The notes beneath the pieces are model-generated. The model worked only from the letters and a program-made list of their open reading frames with translations. It was not told the DNA's origin and did no database searches. The position numbers were made by a program, and so were the translations under genes. Positions 8,336 through 17,119 of a stretch of DNA of 64,000 nucleotides are shown one piece after another. How positions within the stretch are numbered: the first letter of the stretch is position 1; the number at the start of each line of letters is the position of its first letter. Origin of the DNA: Firm-04 sp045591925 (GTDB lineage: Bacteria > Bacillota > Clostridia > Oscillospirales > Ruminococcaceae); assembly GCA_045591925.1 (NCBI GenBank), contig JAZNTW010000041.1:4307-68306 (forward strand), in the 5' to 3' direction.

Positions 8336-9253
8336 ATGAAGAATGGATATGATATTGCGGTTGTCGGCTCCGGTCCTGCGGGGCTGACGGCTGCACTCTA
8401 CGCACGCCGTGCCGGAAAAACTGTGATTGTGATTGAGAAAGAAAATTTCGGCGGTCAGATTACATTTTCTCCGAAGCTCGAAAACTATCCGACCGCAATG
8501 GAAATCAGCGGCTCGGAGTTTGCGGAAAAGTTGATGGCGCAAGCGGAAGCGCACGGCGCAGTGCTGGAGATGGACAATATTTCTGCGATTGAACGGACTG
8601 CGCAGGGCTTTTCCCTCTGTGGCGAATACGGCAGCTATGAAGCGAAATCCGTGATCCTTGCGACCGGCTCGAAGCATCGGACGCTTGGCATTGCGAAAGA
8701 AGCGGAGCTGACCGGCTACGGCGTATGCTACTGTGCAGTTTGCGACGGCGCATTTTTCCGTGGACAGGATGTTGCGATCATCGGCGGCGGCAATACGGCA
8801 TTGCAGGACGCAGTCTTTCTTTCAGAGCTTTGCAAATCGGTCACGATCGTGCAGAATTTGCCGATGCTGACTGGTGATTTGGTGCTACAAGAAAAAATCA
8901 AAGCGCTTGATAATGTAACCGTGATTTGTAACGCCGTGGTAGATTCGCTGCTTGGCGACAAGAAGCTGACCGGCGTCCGGATTCTGTGCGATGCAGAGCA
9001 AACACCCAAGGAGCTTGCCGTCACGGGAATGTTTGTTGCAATCGGTCAGCAGCCGGAAAACGAAGCATTTGCGGCGTTTTCGAAGCTCGATGACTACGGT
9101 TATATCATTGCGGATGAAACCTGTAAGACCGATACAGACGGCATATTTGTCGCCGGAGACTGCCGCACAAAGGGCATCCGACAGGTCGTTACCGCAACGG
9201 CAGACGGTGCTTCGGCAGCACTTGCGGCGTGCAGATATCTTGACTGTCAATAA
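8336..9253 (+). CDS. trxB: Thioredoxin reductase
   Basis: FAD- and NAD(P)H-binding disulfide reductase of 305 residues. It has the FAD motif GSGPAGLTAALYARRAG, the redox-active CAVC at 133-136 in CYCAVCDGAFF, the pyridine nucleotide motif IGGGNTALQDA, and the C-terminal FAD motif GIFVAGDCRTKGIRQVVTA. It starts one base after the nrdD stop, so translation is probably coupled. It could re-reduce the glutaredoxin-like tail of NrdD. No separate thioredoxin gene is present in this operon. Confidence 0.92.
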   Translation: MKNGYDIAVVGSGPAGLTAALYARRAGKTVIVIEKENFGGQITFSPKLENYPTAMEISGSEFAEKLMAQAEAHGAVLEMDNISAIERTAQGFSLCGEYGSYEAKSVILATGSKHRTLGIAKEAELTGYGVCYCAVCDGAFFRGQDVAIIGGGNTALQDAVFLSELCKSVTIVQNLPMLTGDLVLQEKIKALDNVTVICNAVVDSLLGDKKLTGVRILCDAEQTPKELAVTGMFVAIGQQPENEAFAAFSKLDDYGYIIADETCKTDTDGIFVAGDCRTKGIRQVVTATADGASAALAACRYLDCQ

Positions 9254-9261
9254 ACCGAAAA

Positions 9262-9300
9262 TAAAAGCGCCTTCGGCATAAAAACCGAGGGCGCTTGTGT
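9262..9300 (+). terminator. Possible terminator after trxB
   Basis: AAGCGCCTTCGG / ACCGAGGGCGCTT stem with one bulge. There is no clear T-run, so it may be a weak terminator or an mRNA 3'-end hairpin. Confidence 0.5.
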
Positions 9301-9374
9301 CTCATTCCGGGCAATTATAAAATAATTCTTGCAATTTTGATGAAAATATGGTATACTGAAAAATGGGCAGCTGA

Positions 9375-9863
9375 TTAGTCGCTGCCGATGGCAGTTGGAT
9401 GGGAATGACGGTTGCGGCTGATTATGATTCTGATGAGAAGCAACAGCAGGGCAAGCCCTGTCAGGAGAAAACCGGTATGCTGCTGGGGTTTGGCAGTCCG
9501 GAAGTCGATGACGCGTTCCTGTAGATTTTCAGGGTCATAGTACATCGTCAGGCGGTCACCGATGGTCAGCTTTTGATTGGAGGTCGTGGCGAGGGTGTTA
9601 CCGAGCTGTTCCGGAAGCTCTGATTGACCGTCCACCGGCTGCAATACGACAATCAGAGAATGGGAAAGCCCCTGAGAATCACGCAGCTCCGTGATTTGCA
9701 CGGCAGCGGAAGCGTAGTTTTCTTTGGCGATATCAATTTCGTGCTGCGTATATGTGCCAATGAGAATCAGCAGGACGCCATATCCCAGCGCAAGAATCAA
9801 GACAATCGAAAAGATTGCTTTGATAATCGTTGCGATGAGATTGCTTTTTGCTTCATGTTTCAA
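9375..9863 (-). CDS. DUF3592-like membrane protein
   Basis: 162-residue protein with two membrane segments (about 11-36 and 131-150) and an extracellular loop between. The segment KLTIGDRLTMYYDPENLQERVIDF resembles the G-D-x-V-x-V-x-Y-D-P-x-N-P signature of DUF3592 proteins, whose role is unknown. A hairpin overlapping its stop (GGCAGC/GCTGCC, then CATTTTTC on the minus strand, near 9357-9385) can act as its terminator. It is transcribed alone, divergently from the lipoprotein gene. Confidence 0.7.
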   Translation of the reverse strand: MKHEAKSNLIATIIKAIFSIVLILALGYGVLLILIGTYTQHEIDIAKENYASAAVQITELRDSQGLSHSLIVVLQPVDGQSELPEQLGNTLATTSNQKLTIGDRLTMYYDPENLQERVIDFRTAKPQQHTGFLLTGLALLLLLIRIIISRNRHSHPTAIGSD

Positions 9864-9891
9864 GTCATAACCCCATTTCTCTGTTTTCTAT

Positions 9892-9920
9892 ATTATATCA
9901 TAATTATTGCAAGGCTGCAA
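9892..9920 (-). promoter_or_regulatory. Promoter of DUF3592-like gene
   Basis: Minus strand TTGCAG (9915-9920), 17-base spacer, TATAAT (9892-9897), about 30 bases before the start codon. Confidence 0.65.
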
Positions 9921-9984
9921 GGCGAACATTGCGGTTCTGAGACATGAACTGTCATGAATTGATAGTAAGAAATAGGTGAGCAAT

Positions 9985-10416
9985 ATGAAAAAACGAGTTT
10001 TGGCTGTAACCGCAGCTGCAATGCTGTTATGTGCCTGCGAAAAAACGGAATCCAGCAGTTCCACCGACGAATCCTCCTCAGAGATGACATATATCAAATC
10101 GTCGGTTCTGTATGATACCTTGATGGATATGTATAACACACCGGACAATTACCTCGGAAAGCAGTTTCACATGGTCGGAATGCTGTATACCTCCGAGGAT
10201 GATGACGGAACAAAAATCTATTCGGTTTACGCCGAGCAGATGGGAAGCAGCGGTACCGGAATCGGACTGGAGCTGGATTGGACAGATTTCAGCGGAATTG
10301 AGAACTATGATAAAATCATGGTAGAGGGCGTTTTGGAACGGGATAAAGGCACATTCCACGGAGAGGATACCGAATATCTGGTTCTGCGCGTCAGCACCTT
10401 AGAAAAGCGCGACTAA
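9985..10416 (+). CDS. Small lipoprotein, possible OB fold
   Basis: Secreted lipoprotein of 143 residues. The signal peptide ends in a lipobox, MLLCAC, with the lipid-bearing Cys at about residue 17, followed by a Ser/Glu/Asp-rich linker. The rest (YLGKQFHMVGMLY...GIENYDKIMVEGVLE) alternates like a small beta-barrel of the OB type often seen in clostridial lipoproteins. ATG 9985 is preferred over GTG 9976, which lies inside the ribosome site AGGTGAG. Function unknown. It runs in the same direction as the aminotransferase, 65 bases downstream. Confidence 0.75.
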   Translation: MKKRVLAVTAAAMLLCACEKTESSSSTDESSSEMTYIKSSVLYDTLMDMYNTPDNYLGKQFHMVGMLYTSEDDDGTKIYSVYAEQMGSSGTGIGLELDWTDFSGIENYDKIMVEGVLERDKGTFHGEDTEYLVLRVSTLEKRD

Positions 10417-10481
10417 TCGCATTGGTAAGCACAATCTGCAATAGATTGTTTGAATTTGCAAAAAAGAAAAGAGGAATTTTT

Positions 10482-11684
10482 ATGGCATTTCAGCCCTATC
10501 AGGAGTCTATGCTTGCACTTGGCAAAGCGCCGTCTGTGATTCGTGAAACATTCGAGTACGGCTTGCGCCGCGCTGCGGAAATCGGCAAGGAAAACGTATT
10601 TGATTTCAGTCTTGGCAATCCGAGCGTACCGGCACCGGAGTCTGTGCATGACTCGATGCGCCGTCTGATGGACGAGATGGATTCCGTGCAGCTTCATGGC
10701 TACACCTCCGCGATTGGCGCAGAGCCGACCCGTGCAGCGATCGCAGAGGATATCAACAAGCGTTTTCAGGCAGGCATCTCCGCACAGGATATCTATATCA
10801 CCTGTGGTGCAGCTGCCTCGCTGACGGTCACGCTTCATGCGGTGCTCTGTCCGGGCGATGTTTGCATGACCTTTGCACCGTTTTTTCCGGAATATCGCGT
10901 ATTTGTCGAGGCTGCCGGTGCAAAGCTGATTGCAGTACCGGCTGATCTGGTTGACTTCCAGATGAACCTGAAAGCATTTGCGGAGCTGATTACGCCGGAG
11001 ACAAAGGCGATCATCATCAATACACCGAACAATCCGACCGGTGTTGTCTATACCGAGGATAATCTCAAGGAATTCTGTAAGATTCTGCGTGCAAAGGAGC
11101 AGGAGTACGGCCACCCGATTTACCTGCTTGCAGACGAGCCGTACCGCGAGCTGATTTACGATGACAAAACGGTCGTTCCGTATCTGCCGAATCTCTATGA
11201 CAATACATTTGTCTGCTATTCGTTCAGTAAGTCGCTGTCTCTGCCGGGCGAGCGTATCGGCTATATTGTCGTTCCGCCGAAGATGGCAGACAATCGGAAT
11301 GTCTACGCAGCGATTTGCGGTTCGGGCAGAGCGCTTGGCTTTGTCTGCGCACCGAGCATGGCACAGAGAGTTGTTGCAGAGAATCTTGGAAAAACCGGCG
11401 ACCTTTCGATTTATCGGAAGAACCGCGACCTGCTGTATCAGGCATTGACCGATTACGGCTACCACTGCATTTATCCGGATGGCGCATTTTATCTGTGGGT
11501 ACAGGCGCTGGAACCGGATGCAAACGCATTCTGTCAGAAAGCGCGCGACTATGAGCTGCTGCTCGTGCCATCCGATTCATTTGGCTGCGAGGGCTATATC
11601 CGGATTTCGTACTGCGTGACGACCGAGATGATCGAGCGCAGTCTGCCGGCATTCAAGAAGCTCGCTGAAAGCTACGGCAAATAA
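10482..11684 (+). CDS. Class I PLP-dependent aminotransferase
   Basis: 400-residue cytoplasmic aminotransferase of fold type I, AspC-like. It shows FSLGNPSVPAP near the N-terminus, NTPNNPTGVVY, the aspartate loop LLADEPYRELIY, and the Schiff-base lysine in CYSFSKSLSLPGERIGYI. The C-terminal Arg is in GYIRISYC. GAGGAA precedes ATG 10482; the open frame to 10422 has no ribosome site. The substrate cannot be read from sequence; aspartate or another amino acid is likely. A strong terminator follows. Confidence 0.88.
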   Translation: MAFQPYQESMLALGKAPSVIRETFEYGLRRAAEIGKENVFDFSLGNPSVPAPESVHDSMRRLMDEMDSVQLHGYTSAIGAEPTRAAIAEDINKRFQAGISAQDIYITCGAAASLTVTLHAVLCPGDVCMTFAPFFPEYRVFVEAAGAKLIAVPADLVDFQMNLKAFAELITPETKAIIINTPNNPTGVVYTEDNLKEFCKILRAKEQEYGHPIYLLADEPYRELIYDDKTVVPYLPNLYDNTFVCYSFSKSLSLPGERIGYIVVPPKMADNRNVYAAICGSGRALGFVCAPSMAQRVVAENLGKTGDLSIYRKNRDLLYQALTDYGYHCIYPDGAFYLWVQALEPDANAFCQKARDYELLLVPSDSFGCEGYIRISYCVTTEMIERSLPAFKKLAESYGK

Positions 11685-11692
11685 ACAAGAAA

Positions 11693-11740
11693 AGAACCGT
11701 GAAATAAAGCAAATGCTTGAATTTCACGGTTCTGATTTTT
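11693..11740. terminator. Bidirectional terminator between convergent genes
   Basis: Stem AGAACCGTGAAAT/ATTTCACGGTTCT with an inner AAGC/GCTT, then a T-rich tail. It serves the aminotransferase and the CPBP protease, which converge here. Confidence 0.85.
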
Positions 11741-12750
11741 TATATGATACCGAGCTGCTGCAAGAAGCGAACGCCGCAAACGATGAGCATTGCAAGGCAG
11801 CCGAGATTGCAGCAAGCGGTCACAAATCGCTTTCCCTTTGGAACGGGTGCGATCGGCGGATTCACTTTCAGCTTTTTGCGGTGGATAATCAGCATAATCA
11901 TACCGGCAATCGCAATGGAATACGTGATTCCGGTAAAGATGAGCAGATATTTCAAATCCGTCAGTGCAGAGAAAAGCTGAGAAACATTCATTGACGTGAG
12001 GGTTTCGGTCAGGCTGTTGAGGTCAACATTGCGCAATGTAAGATAGGGCATTGCAGTTCCCCAAAAGTTGATCGCCATATGCAGACCGATTGTATACTGA
12101 ATTTTTCCGGTGCGGACATAGATGAATGCGAACATCATACCGAGCATGGCTGCATAGAAAAACTGGGTAAAATTGCCATGGAACAATCCGAACATGATGC
12201 CGGAAATCAGAATCGCAGTGGTATCGCTGTATTTGCGGGTGCGGTCAATGAGAATTTTGCGGAACAGCATTTCCTCGACAAAGGGTGCGCAGACGACAGC
12301 GAGAAACAGGAACAGCAGGGAGCTTTCACCGAATACGCCGTCTGTGAGCACGGTGGATGCGGTTTGTGTACCGGAAAGTAAAGTGAGGATGACGTTCACG
12401 ATCATTCCGATAAAGTTACCGAATATGCCGATGAATTCACAGATTAAAAACGCGATCAGGAGCTGGGGGAATGACATGGAATGCGGTTCGGGCTTGGTGG
12501 TTTCAAGCGGTTTTGAGATGAAAAGATACAGCGGAAATGCGATCAAGTACATTGGGATATAGTTTACAAGGTACGCAACGGTTTCCGAAAAATCCTCCGG
12601 CATGAATTGCAGGATAATCAAGCTGATAATGATATAAAACAAATAGAATAGCGCAAGATTGAGCTGCGAACGCGAATAGGCTTTGCGAGCCGGCTTGATG
12701 ATGTCGGTCGGCATCGGCTCTTGGACTACGGTTTGTTCTTCGACTTGCAT
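11740..12750 (-). CDS. CPBP-family intramembrane metalloprotease
   Basis: 336-residue polytopic membrane protein with about eight segments. The Abi/CAAX glutamic protease motifs are present: EEMLFRKIL (EExxxR) and FGLFHGNFTQF (FxxxH), followed by NFWGT. In Gram-positive bacteria members process peptides, give bacteriocin self-immunity or act in signalling; no partner peptide gene is visible here. AGGAG lies 7-8 bases before ATG 12750. The cytoplasmic N-tail is Glu/Pro-rich. Confidence 0.87.
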   Translation of the reverse strand: MQVEEQTVVQEPMPTDIIKPARKAYSRSQLNLALFYLFYIIISLIILQFMPEDFSETVAYLVNYIPMYLIAFPLYLFISKPLETTKPEPHSMSFPQLLIAFLICEFIGIFGNFIGMIVNVILTLLSGTQTASTVLTDGVFGESSLLFLFLAVVCAPFVEEMLFRKILIDRTRKYSDTTAILISGIMFGLFHGNFTQFFYAAMLGMMFAFIYVRTGKIQYTIGLHMAINFWGTAMPYLTLRNVDLNSLTETLTSMNVSQLFSALTDLKYLLIFTGITYSIAIAGMIMLIIHRKKLKVNPPIAPVPKGKRFVTACCNLGCLAMLIVCGVRFLQQLGII

Positions 12751-12767
12751 AGAAACTCCTTTTTGGG

Positions 12768-12802
12768 CAAGAAAGCAGCGGCAAGAATGTCGCTGCTTTC
12801 GT
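12768..12802 (-). terminator. Terminator after repeat-protein gene
   Basis: Perfect stem GAAAGCAGCG/CGCTGCTTTC with a 10-base loop, just beyond the stop at 12811. The T-run is interrupted. Confidence 0.6.
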
Positions 12803-12810
12803 TGATGAAC

Positions 12811-14844
12811 TTACTTTCTCGGATCAATCATAAAACCGCCGGTTTTCGGGTCAATACCGCGCGAACGAAGCTGCTTTTCAAATTCCTTGTTGATCTTGTC
12901 AACTTTCTTTCTGCGCTTGGCTTCAGCAGCGGAAATCGGGCCTTCCGGAACAGGTGCAGCAATCGCAGAAGCCGGCTTAGATGCAGGCTTTTTCTTCTTC
13001 TCAGTCGGCATTTTATACTCGGTGAAGTTAATTGCCTTGCCTTCTTCCTTCTTCGGCTTGGTCGGGTCAGCAATACCCATGGAAGCCATAATTTCATTAA
13101 GCTCCATGATCGGCGCATTGCCATTCGCAACCGAATTGGATGCCATCGCAGCAACCTTGACAGCAAGATTGTTATCTTTCTGCTCAGGCGGTACGCTGTA
13201 GACCGTTTCGGTCATCGGAATCGGATTGCCATTCTCGTCATAGGTCTGGAACAGCTGACGGCCATCCGCGCTGTAGCCAACGAACAGCGGCATATGCGTA
13301 TTACGTGTAACGGGCGTTGCGGACGGAACAGCAAATGGATTATATTGCTGATTCTGTGCAGGCGCGCTCTGAACCGGCTGCACGGTAGTCGGAACAGTGA
13401 ATTCCTGTGCGACAGGCGGTACAGGCATTCCAGGAACGGGCGGTGCAGGCGGTGCTTGCGGCACATCGAGTGTCGGCACAGCATTCTGCATCGGCTCGAC
13501 AGACATGGTCGGAATAGACGGAATGCTTGTCGGGACAGTTGCAATATCAGGCAACGCGTCGATTTCATTGCTCTGCGGCTTATCTCCGGGCATCAGCAGC
13601 AGGTCTTCAAGCGTATCGGTATTTGCAGGAGCAGCCGCCGGAATGATACCGATGGTATCCTCGTTGATTGCCGGCAAATTACCGGGCTGCTTGATGGAGA
13701 ACTGTGCAAGAATATCGTCCTGATTTACGCCGCTGACGCTTGAAGGAGTATTGAGCGTCGGCACGGACGGTACAGCAAACTGTGCCAGAACGTCGTCAAC
13801 AGGCTGTGCAACAGGAGTCGGAGCCGGAACAGGCGGTGCCATGCTCGGCAGAGAGGACGGCACGGACGGTACAGCAAACTGTGCCAGAACATCGTCAACA
13901 GGCTGTGCAGCCGGAGTCGGAGCCGGAACAGGCGGTGCCATGCTCGGCAGAGAGGACGGAACGGACGGTACAGCAAACTGTGCCAGAACGTCGTCAGCAG
14001 GCTGTGCAACAGGAGTCGGAGCCGGAACAGGCGATGCCATGCTCGGCAGAGAGGACGGCACGGACGGTACAGCAAACTGTGCCAGAACGTCGTCAACAGG
14101 CTGTGCAACCGGAGTCGGAGCCGGAACAGGCGGTGCCATGCTCGGCAGAGAGGACGGCACGGACGGTACAGCAAACTGTGCCAGAACGTCGTCAACAGGC
14201 TGTGCAACCGGAGTCGGAGCCGGTACAGGCGGTGCCATGCTCGGCAGAGAGGACGGCACGGACGGTACAGCAAACTGTGCCAGAACATCATCGACAGATT
14301 CTGCAACCGGAGTCGGTGCAGGAATCGGAGCCGGAGCAGGCGGTGCCATGTTCGGCAGCGAGGTCGGAACAGTCGGGATTGCGAATTGCGAAATTGCATC
14401 ATCGGATGCGTGAGCAGCCGGAGCCGGCGGCGGCGCAACAGGCACAGACGGCTTCACCGGGCTTGGCGGCGGCGGTGTTGCCTTTCTCATGGATGGTGGG
14501 ATGTAGCCGCCATCATTGCCGGAGCTTGCAGACGGTGCAGGTGGTGGGGGAACAGCGACGCTCTGATGCTTTGAGGCAGCGCGCTCTCTTTTCATCTGAC
14601 GCTGTTCTTCTTTGAGCTGTGCAGCGAGTTCCTTGTTGGATTCGCGAATCAGATGCTTTGCAATGACAGTTTTACATTTTTCGCAGGTTATCTGCACAAC
14701 ATCGGTCATTTGACCAGTATTGGTAAACATACCGATATTTTCCGGTTTTGTAAGATTGATTCCACAGCCGGTTTTTTTTCCGTTCTCTGTACCGTGGATG
14801 ATTTTGGGGCTTCCCTTAGTTGTTGATAACAGATCGACGTGCAT
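12811..14844 (-). CDS. Pro/Ala-rich protein with 33-residue tandem repeats
   Basis: 677-residue protein of unknown function without signal peptide or membrane segment. The N-terminal 70 residues include a Cys pair, CEKCK, and an earlier TGCGIN, possibly a small metal site. Then come a charged helix (about 70-95), Pro-rich linker, six near-identical 33-residue repeats (core DDVLAQFAVPSVPSSLPS, then MAPPVPAPTPV) plus a degenerate first copy, a second Pro-rich region, and a basic C-terminus ending KINKEFEKQLRSRGIDP. GGAGGT precedes the start. The repeats hold a short amphipathic helix followed by an extended Pro stretch, which suggests a scaffold with repeated binding motifs. No family recognised. 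Confidence 0.8.
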   Translation of the reverse strand: MHVDLLSTTKGSPKIIHGTENGKKTGCGINLTKPENIGMFTNTGQMTDVVQITCEKCKTVIAKHLIRESNKELAAQLKEEQRQMKRERAASKHQSVAVPPPPAPSASSGNDGGYIPPSMRKATPPPPSPVKPSVPVAPPPAPAAHASDDAISQFAIPTVPTSLPNMAPPAPAPIPAPTPVAESVDDVLAQFAVPSVPSSLPSMAPPVPAPTPVAQPVDDVLAQFAVPSVPSSLPSMAPPVPAPTPVAQPVDDVLAQFAVPSVPSSLPSMASPVPAPTPVAQPADDVLAQFAVPSVPSSLPSMAPPVPAPTPAAQPVDDVLAQFAVPSVPSSLPSMAPPVPAPTPVAQPVDDVLAQFAVPSVPTLNTPSSVSGVNQDDILAQFSIKQPGNLPAINEDTIGIIPAAAPANTDTLEDLLLMPGDKPQSNEIDALPDIATVPTSIPSIPTMSVEPMQNAVPTLDVPQAPPAPPVPGMPVPPVAQEFTVPTTVQPVQSAPAQNQQYNPFAVPSATPVTRNTHMPLFVGYSADGRQLFQTYDENGNPIPMTETVYSVPPEQKDNNLAVKVAAMASNSVANGNAPIMELNEIMASMGIADPTKPKKEEGKAINFTEYKMPTEKKKKPASKPASAIAAPVPEGPISAAEAKRRKKVDKINKEFEKQLRSRGIDPKTGGFMIDPRK
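13768..14364 (-). repeat. 99-bp in-frame tandem repeat, six copies
   Basis: Landmark TACAGCAAAC recurs at 13771, 13870, 13969, 14068, 14167 and 14266, an exact 99-base period. Copies are nearly identical in DNA, so expansion or homogenisation is recent. Both strands are open across the array in several frames, which creates false overlapping ORFs. Confidence 0.93.
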
Positions 14845-14886
14845 ATTAAAAATACCTCCGCTAGGGATTGTTTTTATACAAATAAC

Positions 14887-14915
14887 ATTATACTACAATT
14901 CAAAAAAAAAATCAA
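14887..14915 (-). promoter_or_regulatory. Promoter of 33-residue-repeat protein gene
   Basis: Minus strand TTGATT (14910-14915), 17-base spacer, TATAAT (14887-14892). The remaining bases up to 15040 are AT-rich and hold nothing else I can name. Confidence 0.7.
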
Positions 14916-15043
14916 CAGTTTTTAGAAGATAAAAGAAACTTTGGTTAGTTTTTTGTGCATTACATAAAAGACGGCTACAGTTTTGGGCATTACTGACAGT
15001 TTTTTTTTGATTTCAAATTACTTGGTGTTTTGCGACAGAAAAA

Positions 15044-15074
15044 TACTGTCTCCAAAGCTCATGTTTGGAGACAG
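15044..15074 (-). terminator. Terminator of sigma/ABC operon, overlapping stop codon
   Basis: Perfect stem CTGTCTCCAAA/TTTGGAGACAG, followed on the minus strand by TATTTTTC. The stop of the permease gene lies inside the hairpin. Confidence 0.8.
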
Positions 15075-17119
15075 CAGGTGAGATAGTGAACAAAATCGAG
15101 AGACTCAAATTGTGTGAAACCGCTTTCTGCAAGCGCACTCGGAAGCAGCAGTATCACCATGGAAAGCAGCAGTGCATTTTGCGGTGTTCTGCTGAATCGG
15201 CTGATGACGCAGATGATTCCGACGATAGCGAGCGCGGCAAGCTCACGCAGAATGAAATGACACACAATGACTGTGCGCAGCGTACAGGTAATCGGAATCC
15301 AGCGAAACATTTCAAGGCTTTGCGCTGGCGCGTCGAGCATGGGAAAGCCGACATCCTTGACCAAATGGAGAAAATAGACGCCATGCAGTCCGGTGACAGC
15401 GATTGCAGAGAGCAGCAGAATCCAGAACGCCTTTGCCGTCAGCATACCGGCTCTGCCTCTTTTCGTACTGCGAAGCAGCAATCTGGTATCGTGCTGATTG
15501 TCGTAGGCGTTGATGCCGGAGAATGCAAAAATCAGATAGAGCAGCAAAACCATACAGCATCGCCGTACCGCCGCAGATTCATGAAAGAGCATCAAATAGA
15601 TGTCCTGTTGGATAAACCATGCCTCATTTCCGGTTTTTCTGCAATAGCGCGCGATGGAGAGCATTGAGTCAAGTAGCTTGCGATATTGCTGCAAATCCGA
15701 CTGAGATTTGCTCAGTCCCTCCCGGATCCGGGCGACATCGCGTTCCGGTGCTTCATTGAGATACGCCTTGGCAAGTGCAATTTTACTGCTCTTGATGCTT
15801 TTTGCCGTACCGCTGACGATATAAGCGGCACGATTGATCTTATCCTCAGTGATTTCGCCGCTGTATTGCCGATAAAACCGCGTGGTGATATCGTTAACGG
15901 GAACATAGATTTTCGTCTCTTTCCAGAGCGAGAAGCCCAGCAGACCCGTAATCATCAGCAACAGCAAGCCTTTTTGCGCAATCAGGAGCTTCCAGCCCTC
16001 AGAGCCGAATAGGGAGCGAACGGGCAGATGCCGCGTCATAAATTTTGCAAATCGCACCTTGACCGCTTCCATCCGCTGACCGATTTTTTTTGGATATGCA
16101 GCACCGATCAGCCATAGACAAAGTCCTGCACCGATGGAGAACAGCAGCAAACAGAATAGCAGCATATTGAGCAGAAAATTTGACGGATGCGAAAACCAGT
16201 TGAGATTACAATATTGTGTAAAGAAAATGTCCGCGTCGAGCGCAGCAAAGATATTCAGGAATTTGAGGTGATTGACACCGGAGGTCGGAACGATGAGGTG
16301 ATAGAGCAGATAAGACGCGCCGAGTCCGACGGCAGAAATCGCCCAGCCGGCTATCGGATGAAACCGCGCCAATACCACCCAGACCAGCAGCGAAATCACA
16401 GTCAGTGCGAGTGTTTTCATGCAGCCAACCGCGAGCAGATATTCCCCGACATTGAGCCGGAGCGAGCAAACCTGAAATTCCGGAATGGACTGAATCGCAC
16501 GGAAGAAATCGGGGTTGCCGTAAAACTGACAGGTAAACAGGATATTGCCGCCATACAGCAAAAGCACCGATGCAGCACTGTTGAGAATAACAGCGAGGAT
16601 GCGCCATGCGCAAAGATGCACCCTGCCGTGCTTTGTAGAGCGCGTGAGGTCACCGACTGCCGTATCCGCGTCCGCTAGCATTTCCAGCACGAGCAGCAGC
16701 GGCGCAATGAGCAGCAGATAATCGGTAATCGCATAATCCTTGACAGCGTTGACGCCTCTGTTTTCGCCGTTTCGCAGTTTGACACCACCGAGCTTGCTGT
16801 AAGCCTTGACAGTCAGCTCCAGATTGCGGTCAATGAACGCATTTTTCTTTGTGAGACTGCTCAGGATGGACTGTGCTTTCGATTGACTCTGCACATATTC
16901 GAGATAAGCCGGATAATCCTCATTGATATATTTTTCGATTTTTTTATGCTCATCGAGCTTGGTATTGATGCCCCACATCCGCATACTATTATAATATGCA
17001 ATTTGTTCCTCACGATTTGTCCGGCAGAAGCCCGAAAACATCGCCAGATTGACAACCGCAATCATCAGCAGCAGAACCAGCCGTTTGGGGGGGATGAGCA
17101 ATCGTTGCAGTTCAGCCAT
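15059..17119 (-). CDS. ABC transporter permease, large
   Basis: 686-residue membrane protein with about ten to twelve predicted segments, including a duplicated arrangement: N-terminal segment, large extracytoplasmic loop with coiled-coil character, membrane bundle, then the same again. This is the ABC-2 export style. ATG 17119 is chosen because AAAGGAG stands before it; the frame opens at 17155 inside the ATPase gene. It overlaps the ATPase stop by 8 bases. Substrate unknown. Last gene of the sigma/sensor operon. Confidence 0.82.
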   Translation of the reverse strand: MAELQRLLIPPKRLVLLLMIAVVNLAMFSGFCRTNREEQIAYYNSMRMWGINTKLDEHKKIEKYINEDYPAYLEYVQSQSKAQSILSSLTKKNAFIDRNLELTVKAYSKLGGVKLRNGENRGVNAVKDYAITDYLLLIAPLLLVLEMLADADTAVGDLTRSTKHGRVHLCAWRILAVILNSAASVLLLYGGNILFTCQFYGNPDFFRAIQSIPEFQVCSLRLNVGEYLLAVGCMKTLALTVISLLVWVVLARFHPIAGWAISAVGLGASYLLYHLIVPTSGVNHLKFLNIFAALDADIFFTQYCNLNWFSHPSNFLLNMLLFCLLLFSIGAGLCLWLIGAAYPKKIGQRMEAVKVRFAKFMTRHLPVRSLFGSEGWKLLIAQKGLLLLMITGLLGFSLWKETKIYVPVNDITTRFYRQYSGEITEDKINRAAYIVSGTAKSIKSSKIALAKAYLNEAPERDVARIREGLSKSQSDLQQYRKLLDSMLSIARYCRKTGNEAWFIQQDIYLMLFHESAAVRRCCMVLLLYLIFAFSGINAYDNQHDTRLLLRSTKRGRAGMLTAKAFWILLLSAIAVTGLHGVYFLHLVKDVGFPMLDAPAQSLEMFRWIPITCTLRTVIVCHFILRELAALAIVGIICVISRFSRTPQNALLLSMVILLLPSALAESGFTQFESLDFVHYLTCCLQT

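Noticed and set aside
9329..9360. Plus-strand TTGCAA-17-TATACT promoter-like pair before the DUF3592 stop
   Set aside because: No plus-strand gene follows; an antisense or small RNA is possible but nothing else supports it, and the downstream hairpin serves as terminator of the minus-strand gene.
13768..14364. Regular repeats as a CRISPR array
   Set aside because: Units are contiguous 99-base coding repeats without variable spacers. The 84-base and 21-base arrays fail for the same reason.
13725..14615. Plus- and minus-strand frames of 220-277 codons across the 99-base repeats
   Set aside because: Same repeat artefact, opposite or out of frame to the Pro-rich protein; no start signals.
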